Shown here in pieces: positions 6,485 through 14,013 of a DNA stretch of 17,662 nucleotides. The stretch spans positions 1 to 17,662 of the forward strand of contig DATGKK010000007.1 of the NCBI GenBank assembly GCA_035294725.1, written 5' to 3'. The notes below the pieces were generated by a model. It made no database searches, was not told the DNA's origin, and saw nothing but the letters and a program-made list of their open reading frames with translations. The translations under genes and the position numbers were made by a program. Source of the DNA: DATGKK01 sp035294725 (GTDB taxonomy: Bacteria > Actinomycetota > Acidimicrobiia > Acidimicrobiales > Bog-793). Each line of letters begins with the position of its first letter. The stretch's first letter is position 1.

Positions 6485-7800
6485 TCCCGGGGCGGGGAGG
6501 GCGGCCGGGACGCCTCGCCCGCCTCGGCCGGTTGAGCCGGCGCGAGCTCGGCGGGGCGGTCCGGGTCGCCGCCGTCACCGCCGCCCTCATGGCGGTCTTG
6601 TACGCCGGGGTCGTCGCCACGCTCGACTTCGCCGTTGCCGAGCACCTCACCGGCCAGGTCGACCGGCAGCTCGGGAGCCGGCTCACCTTCGCCACGACGA
6701 ACCCCGAGGCTTCCTTCGCGAGCGCGGGGGTCCAGACCAACGGAGCCCGCTACGGGCTCGGGATCTACGGCGAGCCGATCGGGCTGTGGTACTTCAACCA
6801 TCGAGGAGTGCTCGCACGGAGCGCGCCCGGCGATCCGGTGCTGCCGGCGGGCATGAGGCCGCCCCCGCCTGGCGCCCCGCTCGAGCTCGACGCCGAGGTC
6901 GCCGGCACCACCTACCGCCTCGCCTGGCTCCCGCACCGGGGCGGGTGGCTGCTCGCGGCCGAGAGCCTGAGCGAGCTCGGCCACGTCGAGGCCGTGCTCG
7001 TCACCTCCGAGGCGATCGCCCTCCCGGTCCTGCTCCTCGCGTTCTTCCTCGTCGCCCTCGCGATCGGGCTGCGAGCTGCGGGGCCGATCGAGGCCGCCCG
7101 GCGGCGCCAGCTCGAGTTCACGGCGGACGCCTCCCACGAGCTCCGCACGCCCCTCAGCGTGATCGAGGCGGAGGTGAGCCTCGCCCGCTCGAAGCCGAGG
7201 AGCCCGGGCGAGTACGAAGCCGTGCTCGACCGGGTCGCCTCGGAGTCCCACCGGCTGCGGGCGATCGTGGAGGACCTCCTCCTGCTCGCCCGCCTGGACT
7301 CCACGCCGGGCGACCCGCCCCGCGTGACCGAGGACCTTGGCGCGGTCGCCACCCGTTGCGGCGAGCGCTTCTCGGCGGTGGCCCAGGCCCGCCGCCAGCG
7401 CCTCGAGGTCGCCTGCCCCCCGGCGGCGGGTCCCCTGAACGTCAGCGCGCCGACCGAGTGGCTCGACAAGCTGGCCGGCACGCTCGCCGACAACGCCTGC
7501 CGCTACGCCCCCGAAGGCGGCACGATCCGCATCTCGGCGATCGAGCTGCCGGGCGACCGGCTCACCCTTCGCGTCGAGGACGACGGGCCGGGCATCCCCG
7601 AGACGGAGCGTCCCCACGTGGCCGGGCGGTTCCGCCGGGCCACCCCCCTTGCGGGGGGGCACGGGCTCGGGCTCGCCATCGCCCAGTCGGTGGCAGCCGC
7701 GACCGGCGGGCAGCTCAGGATCGCCACCTCGTCCCTCGGGGGCGCACTCGTCGAGGTGACCTGGCCGCGCGCTCCCCACGACGCCGGCCACCGCAACTGA
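6481..7800 (+). CDS. Membrane sensor histidine kinase
   Basis: 439 aa; ATG overlaps the regulator stop. Helix 1 is at about 26-50 and helix 2 at about 174-197, enclosing an extracytoplasmic sensor region of about 120 residues with no family I recognise. The dimerisation/phosphoacceptor box is ADASHELRTPLS with His219. The ATPase domain has the N box LADNACRYAP (Asn338), G1 box DDGPGIP (367-373) and G2 box GGHGLGLAIA (392-401). Catalytic residues look complete. Helix 2 runs almost directly into the phosphoacceptor helix (RAAGPIEAARRRQLEFTADA), leaving no room for a HAMP domain, which most OmpR-partner kinases have. It converges on murB with 55 bp between stop codons. Cognate partner of the upstream regulator; ligand unknown. 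Confidence 0.94.
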   Translation: MIPGRGGRPGRLARLGRLSRRELGGAVRVAAVTAALMAVLYAGVVATLDFAVAEHLTGQVDRQLGSRLTFATTNPEASFASAGVQTNGARYGLGIYGEPIGLWYFNHRGVLARSAPGDPVLPAGMRPPPPGAPLELDAEVAGTTYRLAWLPHRGGWLLAAESLSELGHVEAVLVTSEAIALPVLLLAFFLVALAIGLRAAGPIEAARRRQLEFTADASHELRTPLSVIEAEVSLARSKPRSPGEYEAVLDRVASESHRLRAIVEDLLLLARLDSTPGDPPRVTEDLGAVATRCGERFSAVAQARRQRLEVACPPAAGPLNVSAPTEWLDKLAGTLADNACRYAPEGGTIRISAIELPGDRLTLRVEDDGPGIPETERPHVAGRFRRATPLAGGHGLGLAIAQSVAAATGGQLRIATSSLGGALVEVTWPRAPHDAGHRN

Positions 7801-7855
7801 GCCGGCAGGGCGCGCCGGCGGGCGATCGAGGTTCCTACCCCGGGCGAGAGCGGGC
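7801..7855. terminator. Convergent gap between kinase and murB, possible bidirectional hairpin
   Basis: 55 bp between two converging stop codons, where both transcripts must end. An inverted repeat GCCGGC (7801-7806) and GCCGGC (7814-7819) with a 7-nt loop starts right after the kinase stop. No T-run follows on either strand, so if it terminates it is not a classical intrinsic terminator. Confidence 0.3.
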
Positions 7856-8785
7856 TCAGCCGACGAGGCGGACCTCGAGCGCGAGCTCCACGCCGGTCCG
7901 CTCGGCCACCTTCGCCCGCACGGCGTCGATGACGCGCCGCACGTCGTCGGCCGAGCCGCCCGGATCCGCCTGGATGAAGTTGGCGTGCTTGCGAGAGACC
8001 GCGGCGGTGCCGATCCTGAACCCCTTCAGCCCGGCCGAGTCGACGAGCCGGCCGGCCGAGTCGCCCGGCGGGTTCGTGAAGACCGAGCCGGCGTTCTGGC
8101 CTCCGGGCTGGTTCTCCCGGCGCCAGCGCACGATCTCGCCGAGACGGGCGGCGCTCGCGTCCCGATCCCCCGCCTCGAGCCGGTACTCCGCCCCGATGAC
8201 GAGGTCCGAGGGACCAAGGCACGAGGTCCGGTAGGCGAAGCCGAGCTCCGCACGCCCGAGCCGGCGGGGCGCGGGCACCCCGGCTGCGAGGTCGACGATC
8301 TCGGCCGCGACGAGGACGTCGCTCGTCTCGGCACCGTGGCCCCCGGCATTCATCCGGACGGCGCCCCCGACCGAGCCCGGGATGCCGACCGCCCACTCGA
8401 GCCCGGCCAACCCGGCTGCCACGCTGCGGCGGGCGACGACCGGGTAGGCGGCAGCTGCGCCGGCCACGAGGCTCTCCCCCTCGCAGGCGACCGCCCCGTA
8501 GCGATCGCCGAGCCGCAGGGCGAGGCCGGGGAAGCCGGCATCGGCGACGAGGAGGTTCGACCCCTTGCCGACGACGAGCACCGGCACGCCGGTCGTGGCC
8601 ACGGCCCGGCAGGCCCGCTCAAGAGCCGCCTCGTCCCCGATCTCGAGGAACAGGGCGGCAGGCCCGCCCACCCGGTAGGTCGTCATCGGCCCGAGGAGGA
8701 CGCCGCGCCGGACCCCGGGGGCGAGGAGGCGGGCGGCCTTGTCGAGGGTGGCGGCGCCCTGCCCCGTCGGGACGGGGCTCACCAT
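7856..8785 (-). CDS. murB: UDP-N-acetylenolpyruvoylglucosamine reductase MurB
   Basis: 309 aa cytoplasmic flavoenzyme that reduces UDP-GlcNAc-enolpyruvate to UDP-MurNAc with NADPH. FAD-domain motifs are TTYRVGGPA (35-43), VGKGSNLLV (72-80) and VGIPGSVGGAVRMNAGG (133-149). The substrate-binding part has YRTS (185-188), GSVFTNPPG with the catalytic Ser at 234, SRKHANFI (264-271), and the final LALEVRLVG with Glu304 at the position of the catalytic Glu. Length is normal. The start is ATG 8785, inside murC (ATGGTGA); GTG 8782 is an alternative giving a 4-nt overlap. It is the last gene of the ftsI-to-murB run. In most actinomycetes ftsQ would follow, but here the convergent two-component system does. 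Confidence 0.96.
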   Translation of the reverse strand: MVSPVPTGQGAATLDKAARLLAPGVRRGVLLGPMTTYRVGGPAALFLEIGDEAALERACRAVATTGVPVLVVGKGSNLLVADAGFPGLALRLGDRYGAVACEGESLVAGAAAAYPVVARRSVAAGLAGLEWAVGIPGSVGGAVRMNAGGHGAETSDVLVAAEIVDLAAGVPAPRRLGRAELGFAYRTSCLGPSDLVIGAEYRLEAGDRDASAARLGEIVRWRRENQPGGQNAGSVFTNPPGDSAGRLVDSAGLKGFRIGTAAVSRKHANFIQADPGGSADDVRRVIDAVRAKVAERTGVELALEVRLVG

Positions 8786-10167
8786 CTCTCGTCGGAGAGG
8801 AGCTCGTCGGGCAGGCCGGCGAGGTCGCCGGCTTCGAGGGAGATGCACAGGTCGCCCGGGCGGAGGGTCTGGCGCAGCACCTCGAGAAGGCTCTCGTGGT
8901 CCGGCACGTAGCTCACGTCCGCCTCCGGGTGGGCGGCCCGGACCGCGTCGACCACGAGCTGGCCGGAGACGCCGGGCCGGGCAGCCTCCCCCGCGGCGTA
9001 CACCGCGGTGACGACGACGACGTCGGCGTCGACGAAGGCGTCCGCGAACTGCGAGGCGAGCGCCTGGGTGCGGGAGTACCGATGAGGCTGGAACACGGCG
9101 ACGACGCGCGAGTAGCCGCCCCGGCGCGCCGCCGCGAGGGTGGCGGCGACCTCGCCCGGGAGGTGGGCGTAGTCGTCGACGAAGGTGACGCCGCGGCGCT
9201 CGCCCCGGAACTCGTAGCGGCGGGCGACGCCGGCGAAGCGGGCGAGAGCGAGCCGGGCGTCCTCGGCCGAGGCGCCCATCATGAGCGCAGCTCCCGTGGC
9301 CGCAGCCGCGTTGAGCGCGTTGTGCTCGCCGGGCACGGGAAGGCTGAAGCGCCCGAGCGGCTCGCCTGCGTCGCTCAGCGAGAACGTCGCCTCGGCCCGG
9401 CTCGTGTGGACATCGCTCACCTTGAAGCGGGCGGCGGGCGAGCGGCCGTAGAGCGCCGAGCCGGCCGGCGCCGTGCCGAGCAGCGCCGCCGAGTCCGGCG
9501 CATCCCCGTAGACGAGGGCCCGGCCCGCGCCGGCGACGAAGCGGGCGAACGACGAGCGCAGCTCGTCGTAGCTCCCGTAGTGCTCGAGGTGGTCGGGCTC
9601 GAGGCTCGTGACGAGGGCGATCTCGGGGTGGAGGCGGAGGAACGTGCCGTCGCTCTCGTCCGCCTCGACCACGAGCCACTCGCCGTCGTCCCAGGCTGCG
9701 TTCGTGCCGATGTCGTTCACGTCGCCGCCGACGATGAAGCTCGGCCGCATGCCGGCCTGCACGAGGATGAGCGCCAGCATCGAGGTCGTCGTCGTCTTGC
9801 CGTGCGTGCCCGCCACCGCCACGCTGCGGCGGAGGCCCGCGATGGCGGCGAGCAGGTCGGCTCTCGAGAGCACGGGCACGCCGAGCTCGCGAGCCCGCTG
9901 CAGCTCGACATTGGCCGATCCGATGGCGGTCGAGATGGCCACGAGCTCGGCGCCCTCGACGAGGGCGGCATCGTGGCCGACCCGAACGTCGAGGCCGGCG
10001 GCCGCGAGCCGCTCGAGGGCCCGCGAGCTTTTCAGGTCGCTCCCGGTGACCTCGTGGCCCATGCGGGAGAGCACGAGCGCGATGGCGCTCATCCCGGCCC
10101 CGCCGGCGCCCACGACGTGCACGCGGCGGCGGCCCGACAGATCGACCGAGGACTCCTGCCCGTTCAC
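8779..10167 (-). CDS. murC: UDP-N-acetylmuramate--L-alanine ligase MurC
   Basis: 462 aa. It adds L-Ala to UDP-MurNAc using ATP, the first Mur ligase step, in the cytoplasm. The N-terminal domain begins RRRVHVVGAGGAGMSAIALV. The ATP loop GTHGKTTTT is at about 120-128, VVEADESDGTFL at 167-177, and SLEPDHLEHY at 188-197. The domain 3 entry motif GEHNALNAAAA is at 280-290, DDYAHLPGEV at 331-340 and QPHRYSRT shortly after. The usual DDYxHHPtE motif is altered at the second His (Leu) and Thr (Gly). GTG 10167 is chosen because AAGGAGG lies 5 nt upstream and it overlaps the murG stop (GTGA); the reading frame stays open further upstream but without homology. Coupled to murG and murB. Confidence 0.96.
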   Translation of the reverse strand: MNGQESSVDLSGRRRVHVVGAGGAGMSAIALVLSRMGHEVTGSDLKSSRALERLAAAGLDVRVGHDAALVEGAELVAISTAIGSANVELQRARELGVPVLSRADLLAAIAGLRRSVAVAGTHGKTTTTSMLALILVQAGMRPSFIVGGDVNDIGTNAAWDDGEWLVVEADESDGTFLRLHPEIALVTSLEPDHLEHYGSYDELRSSFARFVAGAGRALVYGDAPDSAALLGTAPAGSALYGRSPAARFKVSDVHTSRAEATFSLSDAGEPLGRFSLPVPGEHNALNAAAATGAALMMGASAEDARLALARFAGVARRYEFRGERRGVTFVDDYAHLPGEVAATLAAARRGGYSRVVAVFQPHRYSRTQALASQFADAFVDADVVVVTAVYAAGEAARPGVSGQLVVDAVRAAHPEADVSYVPDHESLLEVLRQTLRPGDLCISLEAGDLAGLPDELLSDERW

Positions 10168-11315
10168 CCGCTCCTCCTTCGCCCTGGCCGGGTGGCGAGC
10201 TCGCTCGCCATCTCGGCGATCCGCTCGGCGGCGTCCCGGCGCCCGAGCCCCCGCGCCGCCTGCTCCATCGCGGCCAACCGGTCCCGGCTGCCCCAGCACT
10301 CCTCGAGCAGCGAGGCCAGCAGCCGTGGTTCGAGGGCGCCGTCGGGGACCAGCTTCGCAGCGCCGGCCCGCTCGAGAGCCTGCGCGTTCCTCGTCTGGTG
10401 GTCCCCGGGCGCTCCGGGCAGCGGCACGAGGACGCTCGGCACCCCGATCGCCGTGAGCTCGGCCACGGTCGAGGCGCCGGCGCGGCAGACGGCGAGGTCA
10501 CAGGCCCCGAGGACGGCGACGAGCTCGGGGTCGAAGCCGACGAGGCGGTAGTCGAGCCCACCACCGCCCCGAAAGAGCCCGCGCGCCGACGCGGCGGCTT
10601 GCACCTCGCCGAGATTGCGCTCGCCGGCGACGTGGTAGACGGCGAGGTCGGAGCGGGACCGCCACAGCTCGGCGAGGCCGAGGGCCGCCTCGTTGAGGGT
10701 CCGGGCGCCGAGCGAGCCCCCGGTCACGACGACGAGCCGGCGAGCCGGTTCGATGCCGATCCGGAGCCGGGTCGCCCTCCGCTCGTCCGCCGAGCGGGAG
10801 ACCGCCAAGACGGCCGCCCGCACCGGCGGGCCGGTCACGGTCGCCCTCGGCAACGGGGTGCCCGGGAAGGCGACGGCGGCGGCGGCGGCAAAGGGGGCGA
10901 CGGCGCGGTTCGCCGCCCCCGGCACGGCGTCCACGTTGACGACCAGGAGCGGGATGCGGAGCGCGATCGCGGCGAGGGCGTAGGGGAAGCCGGCGAAGCC
11001 TCCCACGGTGACGACGACGCGGGGGCGGTCCCGGTGGGCGAGGCGAAGCGCAGCGAGCACGGCGAGGCCGAGCCCGCCGAGGGCGCCGAGGTTCTGGAGC
11101 GAGATCCGGCGTTCGAGCCCGCGGCCCGGGAGGAGCTCGAGTGGGAAGCCTGCCGCCGGCACGAGGCGGGCCTCGAGCCCACGGGTCGAGCCGACGAAGC
11201 CGATCTCCTCGCTCCTGCGGCCGCTCGCCACGAGCGCCTCGCCGATCGCGAGCGCGGGTGAGACATGACCACCGGTGCCGCCACCGGTGATGACGGCGAA
11301 GCGGCGGCCGCTCAC
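10164..11315 (-). CDS. murG: UDP-GlcNAc:undecaprenyl-PP-MurNAc-pentapeptide GlcNAc transferase MurG
   Basis: 383 aa, GTG 11315 overlapping the ftsW stop (GTGA). Peripheral membrane GT-B enzyme that converts lipid I to lipid II. The N-terminal domain shows ITGGGTGGHVSPALAI (loop 1, 9-24), GSTRGLEARLVPAAGFPLE and VTVGGFAGFPYALAA. The C-terminal UDP-GlcNAc domain shows VTGGSLGARTLNEA, CDLAVCRAGASTVAELTAIG and GDHQTRNAQALERAGAA, as in other MurGs. The usual HEQN motif of the acceptor domain is replaced: residues 126-133 read VNVDAVPG, keeping only the PG-xx-NR that follows. No clear Shine-Dalgarno, so translation probably depends on ftsW coupling. Identity is firm from the donor site and operon place. 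Confidence 0.95.
   Translation of the reverse strand: MSGRRFAVITGGGTGGHVSPALAIGEALVASGRRSEEIGFVGSTRGLEARLVPAAGFPLELLPGRGLERRISLQNLGALGGLGLAVLAALRLAHRDRPRVVVTVGGFAGFPYALAAIALRIPLLVVNVDAVPGAANRAVAPFAAAAAVAFPGTPLPRATVTGPPVRAAVLAVSRSADERRATRLRIGIEPARRLVVVTGGSLGARTLNEAALGLAELWRSRSDLAVYHVAGERNLGEVQAAASARGLFRGGGGLDYRLVGFDPELVAVLGACDLAVCRAGASTVAELTAIGVPSVLVPLPGAPGDHQTRNAQALERAGAAKLVPDGALEPRLLASLLEECWGSRDRLAAMEQAARGLGRRDAAERIAEMASELATRPGRRRSG
10173..10179 (-). promoter_or_regulatory. Consensus Shine-Dalgarno of murC
   Basis: AAGGAGG on the minus strand, 5 nt before the GTG at 10167 and inside the 3' end of murG. It is the best ribosome binding site in the ftsI-murB run, suggesting murC can be initiated independently as well as by coupling. 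Confidence 0.8.
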
Positions 11316-12592
11316 CTGGTGCCGCTCACCGCCGGTCGCACGATCGGGGCCGGCGCCGGGGCCTGGCGCCGCGCGATGCCGGCGAGGAGGCCGGCGCCGG
11401 CCAGGCTCACGATGAGGGCCGAGCCGCCGTAGGAGATGAACGGGAGCGGGATCCCGGTCACGGGGAGGGCGTCGATCACGCCGCCGATGTTGATGACGGC
11501 CTGCAGGGCGATCCAGCAGGTGACGCCGACGGCGACGTACCGGGTGAACAGATCCTTCTCGCGATGGGCCACGCGCAGCCCCGCCCAGGTGAAGGCGGCG
11601 AAGAGGGCGATCACCGGGATCGTGCCGAACACCCCCAGGTTGCCGCCGACGACCCCGAAGATGAAGTCGGTGTAGCCGTTCGGGAGGTAGCCCCACGTCG
11701 CCGGGGAGGCGCCGATCCCGCTCCCGTGGAGGCCCCCCTGCCCGAGCGTGACGAGCGACTGCACCACCTGGTAGCCGGTGCTGCTCGCGTGGGAGAAGGG
11801 GTCGAGGAACGAGAGCAGGCGGGCCCGCCGGTAGGCGGCGTCGAGGGCGAGGGCCGTCCCCGGGACCGCGAGGAGGCAGAAGCCGGTCGCGACGAGGCGC
11901 GCCGGCACGCCGGCTGCGAACAGCATGGCGAAGGTCGTGCAGACGATCACCATGCAGGTGCCGAGGTCCGGCTGCTTCATGATGAGGATGCCAGCGACGG
12001 CGACGAGGATGAGCAGCGGCACGACCACCGCCCGCCAGGGATCGGGACGCCGTGCCCGGCGGGCGAGGAGATCGGCCGCGAAGACGACGACGGCGAGCTT
12101 CATGAGCTCCGAGGGCTGGATCTGCACCGGGCCGGCGCCGATCCAGCGGCTCGAGCCGCCGGCGCCGTGCCCGATCCCCGGCACGAAGACGGCGAGCAGG
12201 AGGAGGAGGCCCCCGCCGAGCAGGACGAGGCGGAGGCGGCGCAGCTGCTCCATCGAGACGCGCGACGCGGCGACGGCCACGGCGAGGCCGATGCCGAGGA
12301 ACAGCGCCTGGCGCTCGAACAGCGAGTAGGGCGAGCCACCGGCCTCGATGGCGTCGACGAAGGAGGCCGAGAGCACGAGCGGGAGCCCGAGCAGGCAGAG
12401 GCTCGCCACACACCCGACGAGGAGCCGGTGCTCGAGGGAGAGGGCAGCGGCCCTTGACCGCGAGGCGGACCGCGCGGTGCCCGGCGCTCTCGCCCCGGCC
12501 GTCGGAGCCCGTCGCTCGATGGACCGGCCCTTCCTGGCGGCGCCGGCCGCCGGCCGGCCCGCCTGGCGGCGCTCGATGGCGATCTGGCTCAC
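11312..12592 (-). CDS. ftsW: SEDS peptidoglycan glycosyltransferase FtsW
   Basis: 426 aa, GTG 12592 overlapping the murD stop; AGGGGGGG lies 9 nt upstream. FtsW polymerises lipid II at the septum together with FtsI. A basic Ala/Arg-rich cytoplasmic tail of about 55 residues precedes about ten membrane helices. Conserved SEDS motifs are SSRWIGAGPVQIQPSELMKL (about 147-166), KQPDLGT (about 206-212), GYQVVQSLVTLGQGGLHGSG (about 273-292), YLPNGYTDFIF with the presumed catalytic Asp at about 309, and PVTGIPLPFISYGGSALI near the end. The Glu-Glu that normally follows TDFIF (as in GEELG) is replaced by Gly-Asn (VVGGNLG). FtsW rather than RodA is preferred from its place between murD and murG. Confidence 0.95.
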   Translation of the reverse strand: MSQIAIERRQAGRPAAGAARKGRSIERRAPTAGARAPGTARSASRSRAAALSLEHRLLVGCVASLCLLGLPLVLSASFVDAIEAGGSPYSLFERQALFLGIGLAVAVAASRVSMEQLRRLRLVLLGGGLLLLLAVFVPGIGHGAGGSSRWIGAGPVQIQPSELMKLAVVVFAADLLARRARRPDPWRAVVVPLLILVAVAGILIMKQPDLGTCMVIVCTTFAMLFAAGVPARLVATGFCLLAVPGTALALDAAYRRARLLSFLDPFSHASSTGYQVVQSLVTLGQGGLHGSGIGASPATWGYLPNGYTDFIFGVVGGNLGVFGTIPVIALFAAFTWAGLRVAHREKDLFTRYVAVGVTCWIALQAVINIGGVIDALPVTGIPLPFISYGGSALIVSLAGAGLLAGIARRQAPAPAPIVRPAVSGTR

Positions 12593-14013
12593 GGCTGACC
12601 CCCCCTGTGCTCGGTCGCCATGGCGTCGGCGACCCCCGTCGCCGGTGCGCGCTCCTCCCGGGACGACCGGCGCCGGACCTGGTGGGCGAAGTCGTCGCCC
12701 CGCTCGCCGTAGCTGCGGTACCAGTCGAACGAGGCGCACCCCGGGGAGAGCAGCACGGCGTCGCCGCTCCGGGCGAGCTCGCTCGCGAGGGCGACCGCCT
12801 CTGCCATCGAGGTGGCCCGCCGCAACGGGATGGGGAGCGGTGAGAAGGCGGCAACCACCTCGGCGGAGGCCTCGCCGATGGCGACCACTCCACGAAGCCG
12901 GGAAGGCCCGGGGCCGGAGCCGGCCCGGCGCTCCTCCTCGAGCCCCGCGACGATCGCCCCGAGATCGAGCCCCTTGTTGCGGCCTCCGGCGACGAGCACC
13001 ACCGAGTCGAAGCCCTGCAGCGCCGCGAGGACGGCGGACGGCGTCGTCGCCTTCGAGTCGTCGAAGTACGAGACCCCGTCGTGGACGCCGACGAGCTCGA
13101 TCCGGTGCCGCATCGCCACCCCGCGCCGCAGCGCCGAGACGCAGGCCTCAGGCCCGGCGCCGAGAGCAAGCGCGATCGCGCTCGCCGCGCAGGCGTTGGC
13201 GACGTCGTGCGGCAGCCGCCGGGGCAGCTCTGCGACCGGGCAGATGTCGCCTGCCGGGGAGGTGATGACGCCGTCGCGCTCGGTGACCTCCCCGCCCGGT
13301 CCGAAGGTGACGAGCCGGCTCGGCGCCTTCTCCGCCCACCTCATGACGACGGGATCGGCCGCGTTCACGACGGCGACGTCGTCGGGGCTCTGGTTGGCCC
13401 AGACACGAGCCTTCGCGGCGGCGTACTCCTCGAGCCCCGCGTGCCAGTCGAGGTGGTTCTCGGCGAAATTCAGCCAGCAGGCCACCTTCGGGTGGAAGGC
13501 CTTGGTCCAGGCGAGCTGGAAGGAGGAGACCTCGACGACGAAGGTCTCGACGCCCGAGTCGCCGGCGGCCTCGATGAAGGGTCGCCCGATGTTGCCGACG
13601 GCCTCGACGGCGAGGCCGCTCGCGCGCAGGATCTCGGTGGCGAGCGAGGTCACGGTCGTCTTGCCGTTCGTCCCCGTCACGGCGGCCACGGGCACGGTCG
13701 CCATCGAGGCGGCGAGCTCGATCTCGGGGAGGATGCGCTCCCCGTCGGCGACCTCGAAGATGGGATGGCGGGGCGGCACGCCGGGCGAGAGCACGACGAG
13801 AGCGGAGCGCTCCGCGAGCTCGCGAAGCTGCGCACGCGAAGGTCGCCAGACGAGGCCGATCCCAAGAGAGCTCGCCACTTTGTCGGCGTCGGCTCTCGGC
13901 TCGCCGTCGTCGACGGCCGTCACCCGCCGGCCCGAGGCGACGAGGCTGCGAGCGACGGCCTGGCCGGTGACGGCGAAGCCGACGACGAGCGCGTCGTTGC
14001 CCGCGGCGCTCAT
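12589..14013 (-). CDS. murD: UDP-N-acetylmuramoyl-L-alanine--D-glutamate ligase MurD
   Basis: 474 aa, ATG 14013 overlapping the mraY stop (ATGA). It adds D-Glu to UDP-MurNAc-L-Ala with ATP. The Rossmann-like N-terminus is ALVVGFAVTGQAVARSL; the ATP loop GTNGKTTVT is at 114-122, VVEVSSFQL at 159-167 and LNFAENHLDWH at 181-191. The carbamylated Lys is at about 201 (AAAKARVW). DDSKATTPSAVLAAL and LLSPGCASFDWYRSYGERGD mark the C-terminal domain. The family's metal-site motif (D-H-L/M-D) reads N-H-L-D here, while the metal-binding His is kept. Length is slightly above E. coli MurD. It follows mraY directly, the usual dcw order, and ftsW overlaps its stop. Confidence 0.96.
   Translation of the reverse strand: MSAAGNDALVVGFAVTGQAVARSLVASGRRVTAVDDGEPRADADKVASSLGIGLVWRPSRAQLRELAERSALVVLSPGVPPRHPIFEVADGERILPEIELAASMATVPVAAVTGTNGKTTVTSLATEILRASGLAVEAVGNIGRPFIEAAGDSGVETFVVEVSSFQLAWTKAFHPKVACWLNFAENHLDWHAGLEEYAAAKARVWANQSPDDVAVVNAADPVVMRWAEKAPSRLVTFGPGGEVTERDGVITSPAGDICPVAELPRRLPHDVANACAASAIALALGAGPEACVSALRRGVAMRHRIELVGVHDGVSYFDDSKATTPSAVLAALQGFDSVVLVAGGRNKGLDLGAIVAGLEEERRAGSGPGPSRLRGVVAIGEASAEVVAAFSPLPIPLRRATSMAEAVALASELARSGDAVLLSPGCASFDWYRSYGERGDDFAHQVRRRSSREERAPATGVADAMATEHRGGQP

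Noticed and set aside
6100..7791. Minus-strand frame of 563 codons opposite the two-component genes
   Set aside because: Shadow of clear regulator and kinase genes; no family motif.
8896..10551. Plus-strand frame of 551 codons opposite murC
   Set aside because: Arg/Gly/Glu-rich shadow without motifs; no ribosome binding site or codon pattern of a real gene.
7856..10564. A 902-codon frame suggesting a MurC-MurB fusion
   Set aside because: The MurB part starts at ATG 8785; upstream residues are an off-frame reading of murC, which has its own intact frame.
10167..13169. A 1001-codon minus-strand frame that might suggest a large fused protein ending in MurG
   Set aside because: Only the last 383 codons match MurG; the upstream part is the wrong frame of ftsW and murD, and the GTGA overlap at 11315 gives a natural start.
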